Notes under the pieces: generated by a model
Seen by the model: the letters and a program-made list of their open reading frames with translations, nothing else
Told to the model about the DNA's origin: nothing
Databases searched by the model: none
Translations under genes and position numbers: made by a program
DNA from: Populus alba
Taxonomy: Eukaryota; Streptophyta; Magnoliopsida; Malpighiales; Salicaceae
Assembly: GCF_005239225.2 (NCBI RefSeq)
Contig: NC_133300.1
Location: forward strand, 11,127,875-11,191,874
DNA length: 64,000 bases
Direction of reading: 5' to 3'
Part shown: in pieces, positions 11,395 to 23,191 of the stretch
How positions within the stretch are numbered: the stretch's first letter is position 1
Layout of the letters: each line of letters opens with the position of its first letter

Positions 11395-11630
11395 AGGTAT
11401 TCCAAGCTTTGATTGAGGGTATCCACCATGCCACTTCTTCCCAAATTAGGAAGGTTACTATCGAAGCTAATGGCCCCCATTAGTGTCTTTAGTTGCCTAT
11501 CCTGGGATCAACTAATCAAGTTCATGGAAATGCCGACACTAACATGACTGTTGGTGTCATTAACTATTTTTGGGCTGAAATAGTTAATCAATGCTCCATG
11601 TTACCTTGGGAGGCCTTCAGGTATACCTTA
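11395..11630 (+). other. Coding-like fragment of unknown origin
   Basis: One plus frame reads FQALIEGIHHATSSQIRKV and later NYFWAEIVNQCSMLPWEAF, interrupted by two TAG codons. Codon choice and base composition look coding, unlike the AT-rich flanks, and a TATATATAG acceptor-like site precedes it. I do not recognise the family. It could be a captured gene fragment or part of an old element. Confidence 0.4.
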
Positions 11631-12597
11631 CCTTAGAGTGTTCTTCATTTTTCCATGTTTGATTTGTTTTGTTTGAAAGGTTTTTATGTTTTTGTTAAAG
11701 TGAATCTATTTTGATTTCGGGTCTTTGTTTTGGTCTATTTTTGGGTCAACCCAGTCGGGTCAAAACTAGGTCAATCCTTAGGCTTTGTTTGGTTTGATTT
11801 TGAAGGCTTATTTGGTTTAAGGGTGTGTTTGACAAACACGTTCCAAGAAAAAATTGTTTCTTCTAGTCAAATATGGTATTACAAAAAAAACATAAAAAAT
11901 AAAAAATATATATCTTCTTGTGTGTTGCGTATGGCCAATTTTCTCAAACAATATGCTAAAAAATCATATCTTTTTTCAAGAAAAATAAATAAAATACATG
12001 GTATTTTTTGTGTTTTTAGCATGCATTTTGGATTTAATCACCAGTTTATTTGATCCATAAGAGTTTGACCAATATTAATACCTAATTTTTTTAACTCATG
12101 AGAATTAATGGTCAATATTCTGATATAGAATGTTGGACTTACGAGTGAGACTTGTATTTGAATACTAGAAGTTGACTAGAAAATTTGTAGAGTTATTCTA
12201 ACAATTTACCAATTTTAATTGGGGTTATTTTTTTACTACAATGTTAATTACAAAAAAAAAAACCTTTTTCATATGAATTTGTTTAGGTATATGGGCCCAT
12301 AATAAATTCTTAACACTTGATTTATTCACACAAATAAATCCTAATTTTATACCAATAGATATACCACTGGCTAAAAACACATCAAAACCTTTAAACCACA
12401 TTCAAAACTACATAATACAGCTTATCTCAGGTAAGATGCACTAGGGGTACTAATACCTTCTCTAGCCACAACTAGTTCCTTACCCTTAGAATCTCTGATA
12501 AAATTAGTACACCCGAGTTTTCTAGCAACCCTGAAATAAACAACTAAGTGATGACTCTAACAACCCCTCTAATGCCTCTCGCCCACGTGCGACAAAA

Positions 12598-12615
12598 TGG
12601 TGACTCTAATAAGGA
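12598..12615 (+). other. Primer binding site-like sequence of the Ogre/Tat remnant
   Basis: TGGTGACTCTAATAAGGA follows GCGACAAAA. It resembles the tRNA-Arg-type site (TGGCGACTC..GGGGA) used by Ogre-like elements, with several changes. Confidence 0.5.
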
Positions 12616-13172
12616 GAATATTGTTTGTAATAATATCATACTAAGTTTTGTGTCTTATGTTGTTTATTGGTTTGTGACATGTTTGAATTTTTACATTTTA
12701 GCTTATCTCATTTTATTTATGTTTTAGCATATGTTAGCCTGCTCATACATGTTTATTGGATGTAAATATATGTTCTCATGCAACATATTTTTACTTCTCT
12801 AGAATGTGCATGAAAACTTCAGGTTAGGTGAGGGAGTAATAGCTTTCCTTACGACTTTCAGTCATGGTTTAAGTTCTTGAAACCATCCAACTCTTTGCTT
12901 AGTGCTTAGACTTGTAGTGATTGATATACATGCCATCCTAATATCTATTGAGCCCTCATATTACCTTCACAAGGGTAATCACTAGCACAATAAGAGACCC
13001 TTTTGAGACTAGATAATGTCTATTCTCTATAAATGAGTTAGAAACTGCCCATAATATGTATGCCCCCTAGATAAACATTGTTGCATTAAGGCATACTTAA
13101 CCCTAAGCATCTCACATTGTAGGACTTTGGACTGATAGAAGAAGCATTCGAAAGAAAAAAAGTATCGATGGA

Positions 13173-13805
13173 TTGAAGTGGAAAATAACAAAAGAAGTAT
13201 TCGAAAAAGAAAAAATGACTATATTGCTAAATAAAAAAAGCAAAATGCTCACTTTGGGAATCTTCAAATTAGTGTTATTTTTTAACTTGATGGGAATAAT
13301 CAGTTTAGAGGTGGCTGCAACTTTTTTTGAAAATGAAAATGGTCAAATAAATCCCACCATGGCAATACTAGTAGAAACTATACTAACACTCAATCATTAC
13401 AGGAAAATTGGTAAAGGGTTACTCAAATGTTATGAACAACTGCTATACATATAGTTAATTAGTCATATAGAAACCAAAAAGCCAATATTTAATAATTTAT
13501 AGTACTTATGTCAAAAACCATTGGAGATAGTTAAAGAGGAAGAATGGAACAATCTGAGTGAAGAGAAGTGGAAAACAAAATTATTTGGAATTCCACAAGG
13601 AGAAGTTAAGTGGAAAGCTCCGTGGATGAGAGCAACAAATTGTCTGATGAGTTGTAGACAAAGAAAGTGGGTGCCATTGATTGGGATAACCAGATATGTC
13701 AGGTATGCATCTATTTTGGTTGTTAGACAGCTTGAGGGCATACAACAGTGCCAAATACGACTAAATTATCACAATTCTAGTATTGAAAGTATTGAACAAG
13801 ACTAG
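13173..13805 (+). pseudogene. Ogre/Tat ORF1 relic (DUF7745-like)
   Basis: Two open stretches (13173-13454 and 13521-13805) are joined across a stop and frame change near 13455-13520. They contain ETILTLNHYRKIGKGLLKC, then KLFGIPQGEVKWKAPWMRA, and RKWVPLIGITRYVRYASIL followed by VVRQLEG. The order and the LIG.. / RQ motifs resemble the extra ORF upstream of gag in Ogre-like elements and plant DUF7745 proteins, whose function is unknown. Broken by stops; identity rests on remembered motifs. Confidence 0.5.
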
Positions 13806-14030
13806 TTCGATTTAGAAGTCATTGAAAGCATCAAACAAGAATGGAAGCTTTTGGTATTAATCAAGGAATCAGATGGTTTAAGAGATCCAGTCACTAGTGA
13901 AAAATACCATAGGTGGAGAAATCTATCATTGGTGATTGTCCCTATAAATCTCAAATTCAAAACCGAAACTTCATAAGTTGTTGAACTAAATAAAAGAAAG
14001 AAGATTAACAACAAGGAAGAGTTGAGAGAA

Positions 14031-15655
14031 TGATTAGTACTTAAAAGTGCATGTTTATCAAGGTTTTATATCGTCATTTTGCACTTGAAGTATCAATAAC
14101 TCCTTAACTAAAGCATGTTTTATAATAACAAGTCTGATACTATAAAATGCCTTAATATATGATAAATGTTCATCTTAAATGCAGGCATATCACATAAATC
14201 AAAGGATTGATTGATGAATTCAACTACTGAAATTGTGAAGATAAAGAGAGGGTGAAGCTTAGAAAAGAGATGTTGGTGTAGTCCAAACTAGAACACTGTT
14301 CGGTAATTGGGTCATATCTCGAGTTCTAGATGTCAAAATAACCTCAATTTTTTACATAGATTCAGCAAGACATAGGCCTACAACTTTCATGTGGAGTCCA
14401 AGATTTAAAAAGGCCGTTTTCAAGTCCAAGTTATAGCAACAACGAAGAAGTCCGAATCTGTCCTACAGCCCAGACACTGTTTAGTAATCAGCCCATATCT
14501 CGAGTTCTAGAAGTCCAAATGACCTCAATTTTTTTTTTCCTAGAAAGCTGAGACAATTTCCAAGAACTTTCATGAGTGCAGGTGGTTTCAATTCTGATGT
14601 TAGTAATGACGTTTTATTCAGATAAAAAGATAAAGATTTTCACCAAGTCAAGATGTGGCCATCCACTCAACAATTATTCATCAAATCAATAGTTCTAAAT
14701 TTTGGCCTATAAAAGGAGGCATTTGCCATGCATTTAGGCATTTGGTTTTCAGATCAAGATCATGTTCTTGCTCTCTTTCTTTGTATTTTGTAATGTTTAA
14801 GTTTTATTTGATGTTATATTAATCTCTTGTTTATGCTTTTCATTTCCTTTCCTTTATTTATATAATTATGTTCTTATCTTGTTTATTTATGTTTCTTTCT
14901 TTCATTATGTTTAGCTAAATCTATTATGTAAAGGTGAAAAGGTTACACTAATAGTGTAAGAAAAAGTATAGTATAAACTCAACATGGACTTTAATGCTTA
15001 ACACTAACATGTTTTATATTTATTATCTTGCTCGCTCTTAATACCTTGCTTGTTAAATGGTTAATCTAGATTTGTGTTGAATAACCCTTGATACAAAAAA
15101 TGCTTGGCACTTTCATAGCCCAATCGTATGGTATAACCTACACCTGTGCTATAAAAGGAACTTGATTTGTTGTTAACATAAGTTATCACCATGAATACCT
15201 GATAATATTTACAAGCATTGGCATTACTCGAACAAGATAATTAATGTAATCATGTTAATAATTATAATCTGATTGGAACCTCCTTTGTGTGTGGTTTCCA
15301 GTTGAGTAATAAAAGTTTATATTATACTTGTTTGAAATATTATTAGTGGATCCTCTAACTTTGACATTTGTTTTTATTATTGTTTAATCCTCACATTAAT
15401 CTTATATCTCAAAGTCCTCTTTATTATTACTATTACTATTATTAATATCATTACTACTACTACTACTATTATTACTATTATTGTTATTATTAGTATTAGT
15501 ATTAGTATTAGTATTACTATTATTATTGTTGTTGTTGTTGTTATTTATAATTTATATAGTTAATCTCCCTGTGGTTCAACCCCGGTCTTGCCGGATTATT
15601 TATTACTTCAACACTCCTGCACTTGGAAAAAGATATCAATCTTTTGGTCGTGTCA
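14031..15655 (+). repeat. 5' LTR of element C
   Basis: Begins TGATTAGTACTTAAAAGTGC and ends TTTGGTCGTGTCA. Both limits are fixed by comparison with the inverted copy at 21049-22849, whose ends match. It includes ATTATTACT-type microsatellite DNA at about 15421-15550. Confidence 0.88.
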
Positions 15656-15657
15656 AG

Positions 15658-15681
15658 TTTTTGACGCCATTGCTAGGGAGG
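15658..15681 (+). other. Primer binding site of element C
   Basis: TTTTTGACGCCATTGCTAGG starts two bases after the LTR. It is a mutated form of the TTTGGCGCCGTTGCCGGGGA site typical of Athila/Tat elements. Confidence 0.7.
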
Positions 15682-15887
15682 TAAATTCTTGTATAAATTA
15701 TAATATTTATTTTATTCTCTATTTTCACTTTTCATTTTATCCAACTCTTGTTTCTTTTGTTTTGTTTTGTTTCTTGTTCTTCTCTTTTCTTTTCTTGCTT
15801 TTATTCTCTTCTTACACATGCATCAGAGTTTGGTCACGCACATTAAGTGGTAGGCTTTGTAAGGTATCCTCATCATTTTCAGAAAAT

Positions 15888-17600
15888 ATGGCAGAAGAAG
15901 ATAATCAATCGCTTTATAATGAGAATAACCGTATGAGAACACTTAGAGATCACATGAATCCCACAAAAACAAGTGCATCCTCATGGATAGTTTTCCCTCC
16001 TGATGCATCCCATTTTAATTTTAAGCTAGACATTATTCAACTTTTACCTTCTTTTCATGGCTTAGACCTAGAAAATCCACACTTGCATTTAAGAGAATTT
16101 GAGGAGGTCTGTAATACCTATAATGACTCAAATTGTAGCATGAACACCATTAGATTAAAGCTTTTTCCTTTTTCATTAAAAGATAAAGCTAAAACATAGC
16201 TATAAAATTTGAGACCAGGATCTATTCGTGCTTGGGATGAAATGCAACAATAATTTTTAAAGAAGTTTTTTTTGTCTCACATAACAAACTCTTCCAAAAG
16301 ACAAATCATCACTTTTACTCAAAAGCCAGGAGAAACATTTTACCAATGTTGGAATAGGTATCGAGACTTGCTGAATACTTACCCTAATCATGGTTTTGAA
16401 ACATGGAGATTGGTTTCACATTTTTATGAAGGTTTAACATCTAGAGATAAGCAAATTGTTGAATTGATGTGTAATGGAACTTTTGAAAATAAAGACCCTA
16501 ATGAAGCAATGGAGTACCTAGACTTGCTAGCCAAAAATGCTTAAAATTGGGACACCACAAGTACTTATGAGGCACCAAGTAAAACTCAACCTCATTCATC
16601 TAGTGGAGGTATGCACAACCTTAGGGAAGATGATGACCTCCAAGCCAAGTTTGCATCTTTAGCTATAAAAGTCGAAGCACTTGAATTGAAAAGGAGTGGT
16701 CAATTAAAATCTGTTCAAGACATTATGTGTCAAATCTGTGAAACCAATGAATACTCAATAAATGATTGTTCAACTTTGCCTTCGTTTAGGGAATGCCTCC
16801 ATGAACAAGCCTATGCTTTAAACAGTTTCCCAAGGCCCAACCATAACCCATACTCATAAACGTATAACCCTGGTTGGAGAAATCACCCAAATTTCAGTTG
16901 GAAGAGTGATAGCAACAATACACAAATTTCATAGCCACTGTTTTAAGCACACCATAATTTCTAAAATTCTCATGGATATGCACCTTCTTATGCTCCACCT
17001 CCTAAAAGAAATCTTGAGAAAACATTGCATGCATTCATTGAAAAGCAAAAGGCAATCAACACTCAACTTACTCAAGGCATGACAGATTTTAAAGATACTC
17101 TTGCAAAGTTAACATCTGCTCTCAGTTTCCAAGAAAAAGGTAAGTTTCCATTTCAACCATAGCAAAATCCAAAAGGGCAATACAATGCAAATGCAAGTAG
17201 TTCCGGAAGCCAACACATGGATCAAGTCAAATCAGTCATCACTCTTCGTAGTGGTAAGGTTATTGAAAAACCCATTCTTGAACCTTGTGAGAAAGATGAT
17301 GAATCTATCTCTCAGGGTAAGGAAGGGGTTGAACCTGAACATTGCAAAGAAAAGGCTGATTCCCCGCTAGCACTTCCATTTCCTCTTGCCATGACCAAAC
17401 AAAGGAAAGTCAATCACAACTCTAAAATCTTTGAAACTTTCAAACAGGTATGGATCAATATACCTTTGTGGGATGCTATTAAACAAGTTTCTTTCTATGC
17501 TAAATTTTTGAAAAGATCTGTGCATTGTGAAGAGAAAACTGAATGTGAAAAAGAAAGTTTTTTTAGCCGAACAAGTAAGTGTCATTCTTCAGAACGATAA
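15888..17600 (+). pseudogene. Element C gag
   Basis: The ATG at 15888 opens an Athila/Tat-like capsid protein: FKLDIIQLLPSFHGLDLENP, LREFEEVC, RLKLFPFSLKDKAKT, then RAWDEMQQ, and on 16272-16544 TFTQKPGETFYQCWNRYRD and HFYEGLTSRDKQIVELM. Later segments (16611-16859 and 17217-17600) carry the PGWRNHPNFSW-type spacer and a Lys-rich tail. In-frame stops replace Gln and Trp codons, for example KT(stop)L(stop)NL at 16195-16210, QQ(stop)F at about 16250, and PYS(stop)TYN at 16858. All are explained by C-to-T or G-to-A changes. Not translatable as one protein. Confidence 0.82.
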
Positions 17601-18157
17601 TGCTTTGAAATATAAAGACCCTGGTTGTCCTACAATTTCTTGCTTTATTGGAGAACATAAAATTAAAAGAGCCTTACTTGATCTTGGAGCTAGTGTGAAT
17701 TTACTTCCATATTCAGTCTTTCAAAGTCTCAATCTAGGGGAGTTAAAACCAACTTCTGTAACTCTTTCTTGTTGATAGATCTGTAGAAGTGCCTAGAGGA
17801 ATAGTTGAGGATGTGTTAGTACAAGTTGATAAATTCATTTACCCTGTAGATTTTGTTGTCTTGGATACACAACCTGTTGAAGCATGTAATTCAATTCCTG
17901 TCATTTTAGGATGTCCATTTCTTGCCACTTCTAATGCATTGATTAATTGTAGGAGTGGACTGATAAAGCTATCATTTGGAAACATGACATTGGAGATGAA
18001 TATTTTCAACATTTACAAGCAACCTGGAGATGATAATGATTTACAGGAAGTGGACTTTATTGAAAAATTAGTTCATGATCAATTTCAAACCACTTCTAGT
18101 GAAATTAAGATTGACGAATTTGATGATTTGCAAATGGTCTACTTTCAGGAAGAATAA
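17527..18157 (+). pseudogene. Element C aspartic protease
   Basis: The frame 17527-17775 reads ALLDLGASVNLLPYSVFQSL, with the DLGA active-site motif usual in Athila-type proteases. A frameshift and stops at about 17770-17778 separate it from 17789-18157, which holds VPRGIVEDVLVQVDKF and PVILGCPFLATSNALI, the C-terminal half with its ILGxPF motif. It is part of the broken polyprotein between gag and RT. Confidence 0.8.
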
Positions 18158-18293
18158 AAGGCATGTAATTAGAGAGCATAAATTGAAGAATTGCCAACAC
18201 GATCAATTGAGTCCATACCTTCAAGTGTTTAACCACCAAAACCTTAGTTGAAGCCGTTACCATTTAATATCAAATACTTATTTTTGGGAGAAA

Positions 18294-19811
18294 ATGAAAC
18301 TTTTCTTAGTAATAATCTCTTCCAAACTTAATGCACATCAAGAAGGTAAGTTATTACAAACTCTGAAAATGCACAAAAATGCGTTAGGATGGACCACAGT
18401 TGACATAAAAGGAATTAGCCCTTTGATTTGCATACACAGGATTTATTTGGAGGAAAATGCTAAAACCTCTAGAGAAATGCAACGAAGGCTTAATCCTCAT
18501 ATGAAAGAAGTAGTGAAAAATGAAATCATTAAGCTTCTAGATAATGAAATCATTTATCCTATTTCTAATAGCAAATGGGTAAGTCCTACCCAAGTTGTAC
18601 CCAAAAAGTCTGGAGTCACTATGATAACAAATGAGAAAAATGAGTTAATTCCAACTAGGACTATTACTAGTTGGCGCATGTGCATTAACTATAGGAAACT
18701 TAATTCAATGACTAAAAAAGATCATTTCCCTTTACCTTTCATGGATCAAATCCTAGAAAGAGTTGCAGGTCATGAATTTTATTGTTTCCTATATGGCTAT
18801 TCAGGTTACAATCAAATTGAAATTGCATTGGAAGATCAAGAGAAGACTACTTTCACATGTCTATTTGGTACTTTTACATATCAAAGGATGCCTTTTGGAT
18901 TATGTAATGCACCAGCCACGTTTCAAAGATGCATGCTTAGCATATTTAGTGATATGGTTGAACATTTTCTTGAGATTTTTATGGATGATTTTTTTGTTTT
19001 TGGTGATTCATTTAATGATTGTTTGACTAACTTAGAAAAGGTTTCGAGCAAGTGTGAAGAGAAGAATCTTGTACTGAATTAGGAAAAATATCACTTTATG
19101 GTAACAAACGGCATTGTACTTGGTCACATTATTTCATTGAAAGGAATTGAGGTTAACAAATCTAAAATCGAGTTAATTGCCAACTTACCAACACCAAAAT
19201 CTGTTAAAGATGTTGGATCATTCTTAGGACATGCTGGTTTTTACAGAAGGTTCATTAAAGATTTTATTGTAATATCTAAGCCCTTGAGTAACCTTCTAAC
19301 AAAGGATAATATTTTTGAATGGACTAAACATTGTGAAGAAGCCTTTGTTAAACTTAAAAACTTGCTTACTTCTACTCCTGTTATTCAACCTCCTGATTGG
19401 TCATTACCTTTTGAAATAATGTGTGACGTTAGTGATTATGCTGTGGGTGTTGTCTTAGGATAAAGAAAAGATAAGAAACCTTATGTGATTTACTATACAA
19501 GTAAACCTTTAAATAGTTCTCAAATGAATTACACCACCACTAAAAAAGAATTACTTGCAGTAGTATTTGCATGTGATAAATTTAGGTCTTATCTTGTTGG
19601 CTCACCTGTTGTTGTTTTTAGTGATCATGCAGCATTGAAATATCTTCTTTCTAAGAAAGATTATAAGGCTAGATTGGTGCGGTGGATTTTGTTACTTCAA
19701 GAATTTGATATCACAATCAAAGACAAAAAAGACACCGAAAATGTTGTTGCAGATCATTTGTCAAGATTAACAACAAATTCGAAATCTGACTTCACACCAA
19801 TCGATGACTAA
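18294..19811 (+). pseudogene. Element C reverse transcriptase and RNase H
   Basis: RT: WVSPTQVVPKKSGVT, SWRMCINYRKLNSMTKKDHF, then CFLYGYSGYNQIEI, where Tyr stands at the position of the first catalytic Asp (family consensus FLDGYSG), then MPFGLCNAPATFQRCM and FMDDFFVF (the DD pair kept). A stop near 19080 replaces Trp before the thumb region GHIISLKGIEVN and FLGHAGFYRRFIKDF. RNase H: CDVSDYAVGVVLG(stop), [13 protein letters not shown] (catalytic Glu) and [11 protein letters not shown]. Both the D-to-Y change and the stops show a dead enzyme. Confidence 0.87.
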
Positions 19812-20636
19812 TTTCCCGATGAATCTTTACTTTTCGTTTCTACGATGCCTTGGTTTGCTAATATTGTTAATTTTCTTGTTTCAGGACAATTGCCAACTCA
19901 TTGGAGTGCCTAAGACAAAAGAAAGTTCTTGAACGAAGTGAAGAACTTTTATTTGGATTATCCGTATTTATTTAAATATTGTCCTGATCAAATATTTTGA
20001 AGATGCATTCCTGACAATGAGGTAAGTAGTGTCATTAAATTTTGTCATTCTAAGGCACGTGGGGTTATTTCTCGTCAAAAAAGACAATTGCAAAAATCTT
20101 ACAAAGTGGATTTTATTGCCCCACCATGTTCAAGGACTCACATGCATTCTGTAAGACTTGTGAAAATTGTCAAAAGTTGGGATCTATTTCAAAACGTCGC
20201 ATGATGCCTTTAAATCCTATTCTTGTCATTGAGATCTTTGATTGTTGGGGTATAGATTTCATGGGTCCATTTCCTCCATCATTTGGTTTCATGTACATAT
20301 TAGTCGCAGTAAATTATATTTCAAAATAGATTGAGGCAATTCCAAGTCGAAATAATGATCACAAAACAGTGATAAAGTTTTTGAAAGAGAATATTTTGAG
20401 TCGATTTGGAATCCCTCGAGCCATGATAAGTGATGGTGGAACACATTTCTGCAACAAACCATTTGATTCTTTAATGAAGAAATATGAAATCACACACAAA
20501 GTTTGGCCCCCTTATCACCCTTAGACAAGTGGACAAGTAGAGCTTGCTAATAGTGAGATCAAATAGATCTTCGAGAAAATAGTGAACCCTAATAGGAAAG
20601 ATTGATCTTTAAGACTTAATGATGCACTTTGGGTTT
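19812..20636 (+). pseudogene. Element C integrase, truncated
   Basis: Contains KNFYLDYPYLFKYCPDQI, the zinc region (FCHSKARG, CKTCENCQKLG), the core WGIDFMGPFP (first Asp), GIPRAMISDGGTHFCN (second Asp) and SGQVELANSEIK (Glu region). Stops occur at YHP(stop)TSGQ (20522-20524), SK(stop)IEA, EIK(stop)IFE and KD(stop)SL. It ends where the B LTR begins at 20637, so the C-terminal domain is absent. Confidence 0.82.
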
Positions 20637-21048
20637 GATAGGAGTGTGACACAAAGATCACTTCTACCAAGGCACTAGCACTACTGAAAACATAAAACCC
20701 CCACCCAATGAATATTGATTCGCGAACGAGAGGTATAAGGATGACGTCACGAAGCCAGTTGTTCTTCGATAAGTTGTTTTAAGTTCTTTAGAGAACCAAG
20801 AAAGAGAGGTTGTCCCACCAACACACACACACACAAAGTGCGACAAACAAGAAATTTTATTAATTTGAAAATTGTGTAACCTTACATGTTTGGTTATGCC
20901 TTTATTTATACCGACTTTAGACTAAGAAACCCTAATGGAACCCCCTTAGGTGGACTTATATGAAGCCCACTTACAATTGACTCAAATAAGTAATAATAAC
21001 CCAAAGACTAAGAAGAAAATAATAAAAATTAAAAATTATCATTCTAAA

Positions 21049-21209
21049 TGACACGACCAAAAGCTTGATGTCTTCTCCCAAGTGCAGGAGTGTCGAAGTA
21101 ATAAATAACCCGGCAAGACCGGGGTCGAACCACAGAGAGGTTAATTGTATAAATTATAAATAACAACACAACAACAATAACAACAACAATAATAATAACA
21201 ATAATAGTA

Positions 21210-21271
<62 letters not shown>

Positions 21272-21391
21272 CAGTACGTGGCGTTGTTATACCTGAGAAT
21301 GATCTAAAAGATCGAGTCACAGGTTTCCAGCCTATTTACTGAGTTTATGAAAAGATCAAAGAGATATATTATATAATATAAACAGAATGCA

Positions 21392-21431
<40 letters not shown>

Positions 21432-22849
21432 GAAGAAGAAGATGATGAAGAAATTAATGAGAACTTTGAGATGAAAGATTAATGTAAGGATTAAACAATG
21501 ATAAAAACAAATGTCAAGGTTAGAGGATCCACTAATGGTACTTCAAACAAGTATAATATAAACTCTTATTACTCAATTGGAAACCACATATAAAGGAGGT
21601 TCCAATCAGATTATAAATTGTTAACATGATTACATTAGTTATCTTATTCGAATAAAGCTAATACTTGTAAATGTTGGCAGGCATTCATGATTATAACTTA
21701 TGTTAACAACAAATCAAGTTCCTTTCATAGCTCAAGTGTCGGTTATACCATACAGTATGGGCTATGAAAGTGCCAAGTATTTGTTGTACCAAGTGTTATA
21801 CAACATAAATCTAGATTAACCATTTAACAAGCAAAGTATTAAAAGTGAACAAGATAACAAATATAAAACATGTTAGTATCCAACGTTAAGGTCCATGTTA
21901 AGTTTATATTATACTTATTCTTACATCATTAGTGTACCCTTTTCACCTTGACATAATTAACTTAGCTAAACATAATGAAAGAAAGAAACATAAATGAACA
22001 AGATAAGAACATAAATGAGAAAGAAGTTAACTAAGTAAAGGAAAGGAAATGAAGTGCATAAACTTGATATTAATGAAAGCAAAACATAAGCAATACAAAG
22101 AGAGAAAGCAAGAGCATGATCTTGATCTGGAAACCAAGATGCCTCAATACATGGTAAGTGCCTCCTTTTATAGGCCAAAATTTGAAACTATTGATTTGTT
22201 AATTAATTGATGAGTGGGTGACCACATCTTGACTTGGTGACAATCCTTATCTTCTTGTCTGAACAAGACGTCATTGCTAACATCATAATTTTCCCAGAAT
22301 CCTTAAGAATGTTCTAGGAAATTGTCTCAGCTTTCTAACAAAAAAAAAAGATGAGGTCATTTGGACTTCTAGAATTCAAGATATGGGTTGAACACTAAAT
22401 AGTGTCTGGGCTGCAGGACAGCTTCGGACTTCTTCGTTGTTCCTTCAGTTTGGACTTCAAAACGGCCTTTTTAAATCTTGGGCTCCGCATGAAAGTTGTA
22501 GGCCTTTGTCTTACCTTTCCATCCATATAAAATGGACCTAAATCCGAGATCTAGAGCTCTAGATATGATCCAATTACCAAACAATGTTCCGGTTTGGACT
22601 GCACCGACATCTCTTTTCTAAGTTTGGCCATCTCTTTGTCCTTTCACTTTCAATACTTAAACTCATCAATCAATCCTTTTATTTTTGTGATAGGACTGCA
22701 TTTAAGATGAGCATTTACCATAAATTAAGGTATCTTATAGTATCAAACTTGCTATTATAAAACATGCTTTAGTTAAGCAGTTATTGATACTTCAAGTGCA
22801 AAATGATGATATAAAACCTTGATAAACATGCACTTTTAAGTACTAATCA
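21049..22849 (-). mobile_element. Solo LTR of the element C family, nested in the B LTR
   Basis: Minus-strand LTR starting TGATTAGTACTTAAAAGTGC at 22849 and ending TTTGGTCGTGTCA at 21049. CTAAA flanks both sides (21044-21048 and 22850-22854), a perfect 5-bp duplication. The host LTR sequence reads through when the insert is removed. About 180 bp longer than the copy at 14031, partly from expanded AAT repeats. Confidence 0.92.
21186..21430 (+). repeat. AAT microsatellites within the solo LTR
   Basis: Long runs of AAT (about 21206-21268 and 21391-21429) with interspersed AAC and AGT. The homologous plus-strand region at 15421-15550 is shorter, so these tracts have changed length since the copies diverged. 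Confidence 0.85.
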
Positions 22850-23191
22850 CTAAATATGCTAGAATAAGATTCGTCACCCTTAAAAAGTCCCAAATGAACT
22901 AGGAGAAATCTGATTTGAAAAATTTGCGTTGCGGCCCCCTTGATGTCCTTAATTAGCTTGGATTTCCTTGTTTAACTTGGACAAATAAGAAAAAAAAATT
23001 TCTCATTTGTTGCTGATTTAATTACTTTCCTTTCTAGGTTAGGAAAAACATCAAATTATCCTCCCTTGTTTAGGAACAAGATTTGGCCAACTTCCTTACT
23101 TAATTAGGAGAATAAATTACTGACTTTCTATCCTTGTAGCTTTAGGAAAAAAAACAAGCCTAACAAGGTTGGTATGGGGTTGGACACATCA

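Larger units (their letters stand above)
11640..14030 (+). mobile_element. Ogre/Tat-like gypsy remnant: LTR end, PBS, leader and ORF1 relic
   Basis: The segment 12430-12597 has the text typical of Tat/Ogre LTR ends (GGGTACTAATACCTTCTCTA.., then GTGCGACAAAA). It is followed by a primer-binding-like TGGTGACTCTAATAAGGA. A long leader (12616-13172) includes GGACTTTGGACTGATAGAAG just before ORF1. The ORF1 relic at 13173-13805 follows. The element is cut at 14030 by the LTR of the next element. The left LTR limit is uncertain; 11640-12429 is assigned only by position. Confidence 0.55.
14031..20636 (+). mobile_element. Athila/Tat-like gypsy retrotransposon 'C', 3' truncated
   Basis: Structure: 5' LTR (14031-15655), PBS (15658-15681), gag, protease, RT-RNase H and a partial integrase. 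It ends abruptly at 20636, where a minus-strand LTR of another element begins, so its integrase C-terminus and 3' LTR are missing. Reading frames carry at least ten premature stops and some frameshifts. A second LTR of the same family lies inverted at 21049-22849, but it has its own target duplication and so is a separate solo LTR. Confidence 0.85.
20637..23191 (-). repeat. 3' LTR of element B, split by a solo LTR
   Basis: The LTR starts at 23191 (TGATGTGTCCAACC on the minus strand), right after a purine tract (AACAAGGGG). It runs to 22855, is interrupted by 21049-22849, and continues 21043-20637. It matches the G LTR at 58139-58887. Its last ~100 bp (the ..GTTCGCA.CA end) are missing at 20637, where it abuts element C. 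Confidence 0.82.

Noticed and set aside
14031..22849. Reading the two C-type LTRs as the 5' and 3' LTRs of one element
   Set aside because: They are in opposite orientation, and the right one has its own CTAAA duplication inside another LTR.
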